5,784 bases of DNA from Cellvibrionaceae bacterium (GCA_030597965.1 JAUVQU010000150.1:1-5784), one strand, 5' to 3'; counted from the stretch's first letter, positions 1 through 5,784 are shown. Notes: generated by a model from the letters alone, not told the origin. Made by a program: numbers and translations.

Positions 1-383
1 AAAAAATCTGCATGTTGTGGCTGCATTTGATACTCGTCATCGCTATAGAAATTCTTGAGCGTCTGCCCCAACAGTTCATTCACCATATCGTAAGGGTGGA
101 CAGAGGGGTTGATCACGACCGCTTTCACCCCATAGGTCTCTACAAGATAGGTTGCCCAGAATCCACCCAGCGAACTTCCCACTAAACCGACTGACCGGGA
201 CTCAACATCTAACCGAGTGACCAACTGATCCAACTGCTGCTGGGTTTCTTCTGGGTAGGGGCTCAGAGATGGGCAAAGATAATTAATCTCTGGCCGATGC
301 CGATGGAGCCAGATTTTGGTTTGCTGTGCTTTGATTGAGCCAGGAGAACTTAAAAACCCATGCAAGTAAATAAGTGTTTGCAT
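1..383 (-). CDS. yqiA: YqiA-family esterase (alpha/beta hydrolase), 3' end cut by the window edge
   Basis: Only the first 127 codons are visible; the family is usually about 190 residues, so roughly the last third, with the expected catalytic Asp and His, lies outside. The start MQTLIYLHGFLSSPGS carries the family's N-terminal strand and the LHGF-SSP-S-KA pattern at residues 7-19. The nucleophile elbow GSSLGG at 69-74 puts the catalytic Ser at 71. It is followed by FWATYL and by NPSVHPY at 92-98, both typical of YqiA/YcfP proteins. The enzyme is expected to be a cytoplasmic carboxylesterase acting on short acyl esters; its physiological substrate is not established. The ATG lies 10 bases after the cpdA stop with no good Shine-Dalgarno, so translational coupling to cpdA is plausible. 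In related genomes parE often follows, and it would lie off the left edge. The family call is firm; the biological role is not. Confidence 0.88.
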   Translation of the reverse strand, partial: MQTLIYLHGFLSSPGSIKAQQTKIWLHRHRPEINYLCPSLSPYPEETQQQLDQLVTRLDVESRSVGLVGSSLGGFWATYLVETYGVKAVVINPSVHPYDMVNELLGQTLKNFYSDDEYQMQPQHADF

Positions 384-393
384 CTGTGGAGAC

Positions 394-1188
394 TTAATAC
401 CCTTCAGACGAGAAATCAATAGAATAATCTTTTTCAGAGACCCGCTTCACACCCGTATCAAATCGGCCATCTGCATGCAGATCAAACCAGCGATAGCCCG
501 GCATAGATGTATCCAGGGCAAAGCCATCACTATTGGCCTTAAATTGAATACACGTCGATGGAGTACCATAAAGTTTTATATGCTCACGGGTAGCCGTAAA
601 ATCCTGATGCACATGTCCCCAGATAAGACCCTTAACATGCTGATGCTGCGCCAATAGATCGAGCAAACGCGTTGCATTACGGATGATGTACTGATCCATC
701 CAGGCACTGCCTACAGGAACCGGCTGATGATGAACAAACACGAGCGTATGCTTATCGCTGACATTCAACAAGCCTTCAAGGCGCTGTAATTCATCTTCTG
801 AAATATTGCCATAGATCTCGCCGGGCACACTGGAGTCCAGCAAAATAATCTGCCACGGGCCCAGATCCATGTAATCAATGAATAAGCTCGGTTGCCTGAT
901 TGCCTTCATATCAACCGCAACATCGTGGTTACCAGCCAACCAGCCCATCGGCATACTCAGATTGCCCTGAAGCGAATGAAGAAAGCGATGATAGGATTCA
1001 AGCTCACCCTGGCTCGATATATCACCCGTGGCCACGAGGCAATCGGCAGAGGATTCCGTTAGCGCAAGCAAAGCCAAAACATCGGCCAGGCTTTCATCTG
1101 GATTTAAGCCAAGCAACAGCTCACCAGGGTTTGCCCCCAAGTGACAATCCGTAACCTGCAGTAGTCGCAAGGACTCGACTCGACTCAC
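394..1188 (-). CDS. cpdA: 3',5'-cyclic AMP phosphodiesterase CpdA (class III, calcineurin-like metallophosphoesterase)
   Basis: The 264-residue product belongs to the CpdA/Icc family, which hydrolyses cAMP to AMP in the cytoplasm and so lowers CRP-type signalling. E. coli CpdA is about 275 residues, so the length fits. The full dinuclear-metal motif set is visible: D14-x-H16 (VTDCHLG), GD at 55-56 (ATGDIS), GNHD at 86-89, HH at 153-154 (VFVHHQPVP) and GHVH at 191-194. The start is set by the ribosome binding site. AAGGAG sits 5 bases before a GTG at 1188-1186. An in-frame GTG two codons earlier (1194) overlaps that site and is a poor start, and a TAA blocks anything further upstream. The gene sits between the DUF1249 gene (59-base gap) and yqiA (10-base gap), the usual cluster order. 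Family members can differ in preference for cAMP or other phosphodiesters, so the exact substrate is inferred. Confidence 0.93.
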   Translation of the reverse strand: MSRVESLRLLQVTDCHLGANPGELLLGLNPDESLADVLALLALTESSADCLVATGDISSQGELESYHRFLHSLQGNLSMPMGWLAGNHDVAVDMKAIRQPSLFIDYMDLGPWQIILLDSSVPGEIYGNISEDELQRLEGLLNVSDKHTLVFVHHQPVPVGSAWMDQYIIRNATRLLDLLAQHQHVKGLIWGHVHQDFTATREHIKLYGTPSTCIQFKANSDGFALDTSMPGYRWFDLHADGRFDTGVKRVSEKDYSIDFSSEGY

Positions 1189-1193
1189 ACCCA

Positions 1194-1199
1194 CTCCTT
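1194..1199 (-). promoter_or_regulatory. Shine-Dalgarno of cpdA that decides its start
   Basis: The minus strand reads AAGGAG here. It ends 5 bases before GTG 1188-1186. The first in-frame GTG (1194-1192) shares a base with this element and could not be used with it, so the downstream GTG is the likely start. An in-frame TAA immediately before AAGGAG excludes a longer protein. Confidence 0.7.
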
Positions 1200-1247
1200 A
1201 TTGTTATAACGCATGATCCATGTACTGATCCTTAACCTGCAGCTAAA

Positions 1248-1769
1248 TTATAATGACGAACCTGTTGGTATAAATTTCTGACCAGACAACCCGTACCTCA
1301 AACTGTTGTCCAGCCACTCACTTAAAAACCGATTACATTGAGCTTTTTCATCAGCCAGATACATTTTTGTATTCGGATAGTCGTAGCGAGCCTCCAGCTG
1401 CCTGTGCCCGCTCCAAGCCAACACCTCAGCCATACTGGCATCATGATAAAGACGAACACTTAACGATAAATTATAAGCTGGCGAAGCCGAGCGCTGGTCT
1501 ATTGTAATTGATGTAGTGTATTTAGCTCTATCAGAAATATCTATCGTGATATTTCTGTCGACTGTGTTTTTTAAATTCAGCTCAAAGTACCAGCGACCAT
1601 CCCTACCCCAGTCACCCATTAACTTAATCAAGCGAGCGTAGTTCCCCTCACAACAAGCTATGTGTGATGACAGATCCACATGATAACGACGCCTTACTTT
1701 TAATTGTTCATGATCAGACCGATAATTGCCACGTATAATGTTGTCTTGCTTAAGACTGGTAGCTGGCAT
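1248..1769 (-). CDS. yqiB: DUF1249 protein (YqiB family), function unknown
   Basis: The product has 173 residues, somewhat longer than E. coli YqiB at about 140. It shows the DUF1249 hallmarks: an N-terminal segment rich in Tyr, Cys and Asn (YHVDLSSHIACCEGNYARL, about residues 29-47), then a beta-rich middle. Near the C-terminus is the most conserved block, YPNTKMYLADEKAQCNRFL, with the DEK-Q-N core followed by SEWL. No signal peptide or membrane segment is seen. The extra length is an N-terminal stretch of about 25 polar residues and a C-terminal tail after SEWL. The ATG at 1769 has a good Shine-Dalgarno (GAGG, 7 bases upstream). The gene lies in its usual place between nudF and cpdA, but the conserved neighbourhood does not reveal a biochemical function. 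Its coding sequence looks more AT-rich than thiC or thiD. The family call is fairly sure; I assign no role. Confidence 0.85.
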   Translation of the reverse strand: MPATSLKQDNIIRGNYRSDHEQLKVRRRYHVDLSSHIACCEGNYARLIKLMGDWGRDGRWYFELNLKNTVDRNITIDISDRAKYTTSITIDQRSASPAYNLSLSVRLYHDASMAEVLAWSGHRQLEARYDYPNTKMYLADEKAQCNRFLSEWLDNSLRYGLSGQKFIPTGSSL

Positions 1770-1841
1770 TATCTATCCTCGCAATGATTAAAAATGTTAA
1801 ACGCGTCGCTATTTCTATTCAGCATAGGCGCAACTGAAAAA

Positions 1842-2480
1842 TCACGGGGCCTTACACGGGTCCTTAAAGTCCCTTAACCTCTTACGATTGACCTGCAGCC
1901 ATTGCAGGGCAATCATCGTGGCTGCATTATTAAAACGTCCGCCGTATAACTCACCAAAGACCTGCTTTGCGGGTATCACCAGTAGACGAATGTCTTCGCC
2001 TTCCGTATCCAGACCACTGACGCCACCATCCAACCCTTTCAGCTCAGCCAGAGCGCAGTAAACATGGAGTTTCTCCGTACAACCTCCAGGGCTGGCCATA
2101 TAGTGACAAATGTACTCAATGGAAGATGGCTTAACGCCCGTTTCCTCCTCCATTTCACGGTATACAACCTGATCAATATCCTCGCCCGGCTCAACCATAC
2201 CTGCGACCACCTCCAGACACCAAGGTGATGTATTATTTCCAATTGCGCCAGGGCGAATCTGCTCAACCAACCCGACCAAATCGTTTTCCGGATCGTAGAG
2301 CACAGCACCCACAGCCTCAGGCCGGATCAGAATTTCACGACGCACGGGATCACTCCAGCCGCCCTTATATAAACGATGCCTATATTCCACTGCATCAAAG
2401 CGAAAAAAACCTTGAAATAACGTTTCACGTTTCAAAAGCTTTACATCGCCATGACCAAATTCGGCCTTTAAAAAATCCAT
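1842..2480 (-). CDS. nudF: ADP-ribose pyrophosphatase, Nudix hydrolase
   Basis: The 212-residue protein matches the usual length of NudF (about 209). A complete Nudix box runs from G94 to V116: G-x5-E-x7-REMEEETGV, with R108, E109, E112 and E113 in the metal-binding positions. About 15 residues beyond it is the proline of ASPGG (P131), a mark of the ADP-ribose subfamily, followed by EKLHVY. The N-terminal part has the family's FFRFDAVEYRHRL strand and a VRREILIRPEAV segment that takes part in the dimer in known structures. The enzyme splits ADP-ribose into AMP and ribose 5-phosphate in the cytoplasm, limiting free ADP-ribose. The ATG at 2480 starts 32 bases after the thiC stop. No strong Shine-Dalgarno is visible (only a distant AAGAG), so translation may depend partly on upstream ribosomes. 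No terminator separates it from thiC. Confidence 0.94.
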   Translation of the reverse strand: MDFLKAEFGHGDVKLLKRETLFQGFFRFDAVEYRHRLYKGGWSDPVRREILIRPEAVGAVLYDPENDLVGLVEQIRPGAIGNNTSPWCLEVVAGMVEPGEDIDQVVYREMEEETGVKPSSIEYICHYMASPGGCTEKLHVYCALAELKGLDGGVSGLDTEGEDIRLLVIPAKQVFGELYGGRFNNAATMIALQWLQVNRKRLRDFKDPCKAP

Positions 2481-2512
2481 TCGTATTGTGGCTCTTTTCG
2501 CTTATTTAATCG

Positions 2513-4435
2513 TTATACCTTTGAGTAAATCTCTGCGCCCTGCTCGCGGAATTCTTGAGCTTTCTGCTCCATCTCTGCCTTCACATCAATCATCTTCACG
2601 ATCTGCTCTTCGCCATCTTCCAAGGGGGTAATTTCGGTACCGTTCTCTGCGGCATAGTCTCTCACCTCCTGACTAATCTTCATTGAACAGAACTTAGGAC
2701 CACACATGGAACAGAAATGGGCCACCTTGGCGGAGTCTTTCGGCAGTGTTTCATCGTGATATGAGCGAGCCGTATCCGGATCCAACCCCAGGTTGAACTG
2801 ATCCTCCCAGCGGAATTCAAAACGCGCCTTAGAAAGCGCATCGTCACGCAATTGCGCACCCGGATGACCTTTAGCCAAATCCGCCGCGTGAGCGGCAATC
2901 TTGTAAGTAATAATACCGGTTTTTACATCGTCTTTATTCGGCAAGCCCAAGTGCTCTTTGGGTGTCACATAACAAAGCATGGCGCAGCCGTACCAACCGA
3001 TCATCGCAGCCCCGATACCAGAGGTGATGTGATCGTAACCCGGCGCAATATCGGTGGTTAGAGGGCCAAGCGTATAGAAAGGCGCTTCGTGACATTCTTC
3101 AATCTGCTTATCCATGTTCTCTTTGATCATGTGCATTGGCACATGACCCGGCCCCTCAATGAAACACTGCACGTCGTGCTTCCAGGCGATCTTTGTTAAT
3201 TCACCCAAGGTTTCCAGTTCGCCGAATTGCGCCTCATCGTTACCATCCGCAATAGAACCCGGACGCAGGCCATCACCCAGCGAAAAAGTCACATCGTAAG
3301 CCTTCATGATGTCGCAGATTTCATCGAAGTGAGTGTAGAGGAAGTTTTCTTTATGATGAGCCAGACACCACTTTGCCATGATGGAACCACCACGAGAAAC
3401 AATGCCTGTAACACGCTTCGCCGTCAGCGGCACATAACGCAGCAACACGCCGGCGTGGATGGTGAAATAATCCACGCCCTGCTCCGCCTGCTCAATTAAC
3501 GTATCGCGAAAGATTTCCCAGGTCAGGTCTTCGGCAACACCGTTTACTTTCTCCAATGCCTGATAAATCGGCACAGTACCAATCGGCACGTGGGAGTTAC
3601 GGATAATCCACTCACGGGTCTCGTGAATATTTTTACCGGTGGACAAATCCATCACGGTATCCGCTCCCCAGCGTGTGCCCCAGGTTAATTTTTCGACCTC
3701 TTCTTCAATGGAAGAACCCAGCGCCGAATTGCCTATGTTACCGTTAATTTTCACAAGGAAATTACGGCCAATAATCATGGGCTCCACTTCAGGATGGTTA
3801 ATATTCAAAGGGATGACAGCGCGACCACGGGCTACTTCAGAGCGAACAAACTCTGGCGTAATTTCCTTAGGAATACTGGCACCAAAACTTTCACCTTCGT
3901 GCTGCCTTTCCAAAAGCCCTTGTTCGGCAGCTGCTGCGCGCGCCATGTTTTCACGGATGGCAATATATTCCATTTCTGGAGTGATAATGCCCTGACGTGC
4001 GTAGTGCAACTGCGATACGTTTTTACCGGCTTTAGCGCGACGTGGTTTACGCTTTAAATCAAAACGCAGCTTCGCCAGCTCAGGGGCATCCAAGCGCTCA
4101 TTGGCAAACACTGAACTGTTTTGCTCAAGCACTTCGCAATCACCGCGGGCTTCAATCCAGGGCGTACGCACCTCGGCAAGGCCTTTGCGTAAATCGATGG
4201 TTACCGCCGGGTCCGTATAAGGCCCAGAGGTATCGTAAACACGCACCGGAGCATTCTTTTCTCCGCCAAAATCAGTGGGCGTATCCGCCAGACTGATTTC
4301 ACGCACAGGCACCTGAATAGAAGGATCAGAACCTTCCAAATACACTTTTTCGGAATTTGGCAGCGGCTGAATAGACGCCTCATCCACCTGTGCTGTTTCA
4401 CTGAGTATTTTATTGATGTCGCTGGCAGAACCCAT
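2513..4435 (-). CDS. thiC: Phosphomethylpyrimidine synthase ThiC (HMP-P synthase, radical SAM, 4Fe-4S)
   Basis: This 640-residue enzyme converts 5-aminoimidazole ribotide (AIR) to 4-amino-5-hydroxymethyl-2-methylpyrimidine phosphate, the first committed step of the pyrimidine branch of thiamin synthesis. An N-terminal ThiC-associated domain covers about residues 25-105, with RVYDTSGPYTDP at 65-76. The (beta/alpha)8 core follows from about 140, with NGNIGNSA at 231-238, DLSTGKNIHETREWIIRNS at 263-281, LGDGLRPG at 386-393 and TDIAPGYDHI at 461-470. H431 (EGPGHVP) and H495 (PKEHLGLP) match the two metal-binding histidines of characterised ThiC proteins, including their 64-residue spacing. The C-terminal CX2CX4C cluster motif (C575, C578, C583; CSMCGPKFC) is intact, so the protein looks fully functional. 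The ATG has TAGGAG 6 bases upstream. The gene follows thiD by 21 bases and should be co-transcribed with it under the TPP riboswitch. Confidence 0.98.
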   Translation of the reverse strand: MGSASDINKILSETAQVDEASIQPLPNSEKVYLEGSDPSIQVPVREISLADTPTDFGGEKNAPVRVYDTSGPYTDPAVTIDLRKGLAEVRTPWIEARGDCEVLEQNSSVFANERLDAPELAKLRFDLKRKPRRAKAGKNVSQLHYARQGIITPEMEYIAIRENMARAAAAEQGLLERQHEGESFGASIPKEITPEFVRSEVARGRAVIPLNINHPEVEPMIIGRNFLVKINGNIGNSALGSSIEEEVEKLTWGTRWGADTVMDLSTGKNIHETREWIIRNSHVPIGTVPIYQALEKVNGVAEDLTWEIFRDTLIEQAEQGVDYFTIHAGVLLRYVPLTAKRVTGIVSRGGSIMAKWCLAHHKENFLYTHFDEICDIMKAYDVTFSLGDGLRPGSIADGNDEAQFGELETLGELTKIAWKHDVQCFIEGPGHVPMHMIKENMDKQIEECHEAPFYTLGPLTTDIAPGYDHITSGIGAAMIGWYGCAMLCYVTPKEHLGLPNKDDVKTGIITYKIAAHAADLAKGHPGAQLRDDALSKARFEFRWEDQFNLGLDPDTARSYHDETLPKDSAKVAHFCSMCGPKFCSMKISQEVRDYAAENGTEITPLEDGEEQIVKMIDVKAEMEQKAQEFREQGAEIYSKV

Positions 4436-4456
4436 GATTAACTCCTAAACAAAGCC

Positions 4457-5377
4457 CTAATGTGCTTCTTGATCAGTTTCAGCAGCACTTGGCCACTGTC
4501 TATAAAAATGATGCAAAGGGCCGCTTACTTTAGCGAACCCCTCACCCGAACTATTCTCGGCAGCGGCTAAACCACCAATACGCAATTGATCGGAGTGCAG
4601 TAATGCCCCCGCCAAATATTGCTTCGCTTCGGCGACTGCGTCACCGAGAGGCAATTGATAAGCCAGACAAGCGGCGATAGCCGCAGCCAGGGTACAACCT
4701 GTGCCGTGATCACTATTCGTATCTATGCGCTCGCTGCTGAACTTCTCGATACGTTGATCGCCAGTGAATAACCAGTCGACACATTGATCACCTTCAGCAT
4801 GCCCACCCTTGATCAATACTGCCTCACAGCCAAGTGCCAATAATGCTTGTCCCTGCTGCTGAATCTCTGTATCTGACTGCGCCGCCTTCACGCCTAACAG
4901 CACTGCAGCTTCTGCAAGATTTGGTGTTAGCAAACTGGCGAATGGCAGTAGTTTCTTTTTCAGCAAGCTACAACCAGCTTCACTCAACAATGACTTACCA
5001 CTGGATGAAACCAATACCGGGTCGATAATAACCGAACAGTGGAAGCCTTGGGCTTTTCGGGTTTCCAGCCAGACAATCAACTCGGAGACCAGGGCCTCAT
5101 CACCCAGCATGCCGACTTTGATAGCCGCCAGTTTGATGTCGCCACCAATAGCATTGAGTTGATCGCGTAACTGCTCAGCTGAGACAGGCCAAACAGACTG
5201 CACGCCCAGCGTATTTTGAGCGGTGATGGCTGTGACCACCGTACAGGCATACACCCCCAAAGCAGAGCAGGTTTTAAGGTCCGCCTGCAAACCAGCACCC
5301 GCGCACGGATCACTACCCGCAATGGTCAATACCACTGGCGTTGGCTGGTTTACTGATTGTGTATCGTTGCTAGACAC
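4457..5377 (-). CDS. thiD: Hydroxymethylpyrimidine (phosphomethylpyrimidine) kinase ThiD
   Basis: The product (306 residues from the chosen start) is a ribokinase-superfamily enzyme that phosphorylates HMP and HMP-phosphate to HMP-pyrophosphate, the substrate ThiE joins to the thiazole unit. Visible motifs are TIAGSDPCAGAGLQADLKT (18-36, substrate-binding region), DPVLVSSSG in the middle, TPNLAEAAVLLG, IKGGH, and HGTGCT with the catalytic Cys at 228. E. coli ThiD has 266 residues. The surplus is about 14 residues before the first strand and an extended C-terminus of about 42 residues after LRIG; no ThiE domain is fused. The start was chosen as GTG 5377-5375 because GAGGG lies 5 bases upstream. 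An in-frame TTG at 5389 would give 310 residues but lacks a ribosome binding site of its own. It is the first gene after the TPP riboswitch and lies 21 bases before thiC. Confidence 0.95.
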   Translation of the reverse strand: MSSNDTQSVNQPTPVVLTIAGSDPCAGAGLQADLKTCSALGVYACTVVTAITAQNTLGVQSVWPVSAEQLRDQLNAIGGDIKLAAIKVGMLGDEALVSELIVWLETRKAQGFHCSVIIDPVLVSSSGKSLLSEAGCSLLKKKLLPFASLLTPNLAEAAVLLGVKAAQSDTEIQQQGQALLALGCEAVLIKGGHAEGDQCVDWLFTGDQRIEKFSSERIDTNSDHGTGCTLAAAIAACLAYQLPLGDAVAEAKQYLAGALLHSDQLRIGGLAAAENSSGEGFAKVSGPLHHFYRQWPSAAETDQEAH

Positions 5378-5382
5378 TCTGT

Positions 5383-5387
5383 CCCTC
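5383..5387 (-). promoter_or_regulatory. Shine-Dalgarno of thiD that decides its start
   Basis: The minus strand reads GAGGG, 5 bases before GTG 5377-5375. The alternative TTG codon (5389-5387) overlaps this element by one base and has nothing like a Shine-Dalgarno before it. The GTG is therefore the likely start. Confidence 0.65.
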
Positions 5388-5409
5388 AAATAATGACCGG
5401 GGCAGCGCT

Positions 5410-5447
5410 AAAGAAGAAGAGAACCGCGAGGAAACGAATGGCGGTTC
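5410..5447 (-). terminator. Probable riboswitch expression platform: intrinsic terminator in the thiD leader
   Basis: In the leader RNA a 7-bp perfect stem, GAACCGC with GCGGUUC (5447-5441 and 5427-5421), encloses a 13-base loop. It is followed directly by the pyrimidine tail UCUUCUUCUUU. The stem begins two bases after the 3' strand of aptamer helix P1, which is where a riboswitch-controlled terminator would lie. The tail is broken by cytosines and the loop is large, so this may be a weak terminator. Inferred control is that TPP binding favours this hairpin and stops transcription before thiD. The only candidate antiterminator partner I see is a 5-base match between CGGUU in aptamer helix P5 and AACCG in the 5' arm. 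Confidence 0.55.
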
Positions 5448-5449
5448 AC

Positions 5450-5542
5450 CTTGTTCCCTACGCCGGTACTAACCGGATCAGGTCGACGGGTTAGATCTCA
5501 GCCAAACCCCTATAAAATATAGGCCTTTAGCACCCCGACAAG
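5450..5542 (-). promoter_or_regulatory. TPP riboswitch (thi box) aptamer
   Basis: The minus strand carries the conserved thi-box elements in order: CGGGGUGC, GGCUGAGAU, ACCCG, ACCUGAUCCGG and CGUAGGGAA. All expected helices can be drawn. P1 is CUUGU with ACAAG (5542-5538 and 5454-5450). P2 is GGGGU with the AACCC strand. P3 is GCUAAA with UUUGGC, extended by a 6-bp variable hairpin CCUAUA-UUU-UAUAGG (5523-5509). P5 is CCGG-UUAGUA-CCGG. The CUGAG and GUAGGG signature bases that contact the pyrimidine and pyrophosphate of TPP are present. The element binds thiamin pyrophosphate and is expected to repress thiD-thiC when the cofactor is plentiful. The first thiD codon lies 72 bases downstream. 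Confidence 0.97.
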
Positions 5543-5550
5543 ATTGCGTC

Positions 5551-5579
5551 AGTCTATGCTTAGAGACACAGACTGTAAA
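5551..5579 (-). promoter_or_regulatory. Sigma70-type promoter of the thiD-thiC operon
   Basis: The minus strand has TTTACA (5579-5574) as a -35 box, a 17-base spacer, and TAGACT (5556-5551) as a -10 box. The -35 box differs from consensus by one base and the -10 box by two. Predicted transcription starts near 5545, only a few bases before riboswitch helix P1, as expected for a riboswitch leader. The promoter begins 3 bases after the upstream terminator stem. A 6-bp inverted repeat (CAGTCT at 5550-5555, AGACTG at 5570-5575) overlaps both boxes. Confidence 0.7.
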
Positions 5580-5582
5580 GAC

Positions 5583-5620
5583 GAAAAAGGCGTCGCCGGT
5601 TACCCGGAGACGCCTTTTTC
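5583..5620 (-). terminator. Strong intrinsic terminator after the upstream P450-like gene
   Basis: A perfect 12-bp inverted repeat, GAAAAAGGCGTC (5583-5594) and GACGCCTTTTTC (5609-5620), surrounds an inner CCGG-TTAC-CCGG hairpin separated by a single G/A mismatch. It has a T5 tract at the 3' arm and an A5 tract at the 5' arm, so it can act in both directions. The stem begins 20 bases after the stop at 5640, so its main task is probably to end the upstream gene and insulate the thiamin promoter. Confidence 0.92.
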
Positions 5621-5639
5621 TAGCTTGTTATTTACCTCT

Positions 5640-5784
5640 TTAAATATTTGTTTTCAGGCGCAGGGCCTCAAAGACAATCGCATTGTGATTCATGATGTCA
5701 CGTTTTGGCTCTTCAGCCAGTTCCACATTCGGGAAGCGTTTCATCAATTCACACATTGAAACATACAGCTGGTTTTTAGCCAGT
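5640..5784 (-). CDS. C-terminus of a probable cytochrome P450 (5' part outside the window)
   Basis: The last 47 codons and the TAA stop of a minus-strand gene are visible. They begin LAKNQLYVSMCELMKRFPNV and continue ELAEEPKRD to the end LRLKTNI. This pattern (LA-x-x-QL at the helix after the haem-cysteine loop, then RFPNVELAEEPxR, then a final strand ending near LRL) resembles the C-terminus of bacterial cytochrome P450 proteins. There the haem-ligand Cys would lie a few residues upstream, off the right edge. P450s are haem monooxygenases that take electrons from a ferredoxin or similar partner; nothing here shows the substrate. The gene is followed by its own terminator, so it appears to be a separate transcription unit from the thiamin genes. 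The match is from memory of the family pattern and the haem motif is not visible, so the call is moderate. A coding region in this frame is likely in any case. Confidence 0.6.
   Translation of the reverse strand, partial: LAKNQLYVSMCELMKRFPNVELAEEPKRDIMNHNAIVFEALRLKTNI

Noticed and set aside
1150..1245. Repeated AACCTGCAG at the cpdA start and in the following gap, with a similar GACCTGCAG in nudF
   Set aside because: Only a few 8-9 base matches, one of them within cpdA codons, with no regular spacing; chance is sufficient.
1195..1247. Possible promoter for cpdA (TATAAC near 1203-1208)
   Set aside because: No -35 element at suitable spacing was found; the TATAAC alone is not enough.
1818..1838. 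TTCAG / CTGAA inverted repeat in the gap between nudF and the DUF1249 gene
   Set aside because: The arms are only 5 bp with an 11-base loop and no T-tract follows at the right distance, so it is neither a credible terminator nor a clear operator.
2039..2308. Minus-strand 89-codon frame inside nudF
   Set aside because: It overlaps the Nudix box of nudF in another frame and the product resembles no family.
3639..3995. Plus-strand open frames (up to 118 codons) opposite thiC
   Set aside because: thiC is certain over this whole stretch; the plus-strand frames are antisense shadows with compositionally odd products.
5378..5389. TTG start for thiD giving 310 residues
   Set aside because: No Shine-Dalgarno precedes it, whereas the GTG four codons later has GAGGG at 5 bases.
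5544..5759. Plus-strand open frame of 71 codons across the promoter, terminator and P450 tail
   Set aside because: It runs through a strong terminator, a promoter and the antisense of a coding region, and its translation has no family-like pattern.

Overview
The window looks like chromosomal DNA from a gammaproteobacterium, probably a marine or environmental one outside the Enterobacteria. By eye the base composition is close to half GC. All supported genes lie on the minus strand, so transcription runs from the right edge to the left edge. The taxonomic guess rests on the block nudF / DUF1249 (yqiB) / cpdA / yqiA, which as I recall is a typical gammaproteobacterial cluster, usually followed by parE. 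No mobile element, CRISPR array, tRNA or rRNA was seen.

Right end (about 5784-5583): the last 47 codons of a gene whose C-terminus resembles a cytochrome P450. It is followed 20 bases later by a strong, symmetrical intrinsic terminator. Next (5579-5378) comes a compact thiamin control region: a sigma70-like promoter, a complete TPP riboswitch aptamer, and a hairpin with a U-rich tail that looks like its expression platform. It serves thiD and thiC (5377-2513), the two genes of the pyrimidine branch of thiamin synthesis. ThiC makes HMP-phosphate from the purine intermediate AIR, and ThiD phosphorylates it to HMP-pyrophosphate. No thiazole-branch gene (thiG, thiS, thiH, thiE) is in the window.

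Left half (2480-1): nudF (ADP-ribose pyrophosphatase), a DUF1249 protein, cpdA (cAMP phosphodiesterase family) and the first 127 codons of yqiA (alpha/beta-hydrolase esterase). These follow thiC in the same direction with gaps of 32, 72, 59 and 10 bases and no visible terminator. Read-through from the riboswitch-controlled promoter into this housekeeping group is therefore possible. As I recall, some relatives carry a tolC gene near this junction; it is absent here.

Two gene starts were moved to in-frame GTG codons because the Shine-Dalgarno sequence fits those better: thiD at 5377 and cpdA at 1188. I found no convincing new biological system. The points most worth a second look are the thiC-nudF junction, the riboswitch expression platform (including a 13-codon reading frame inside it), and the unusual tail of ThiD.
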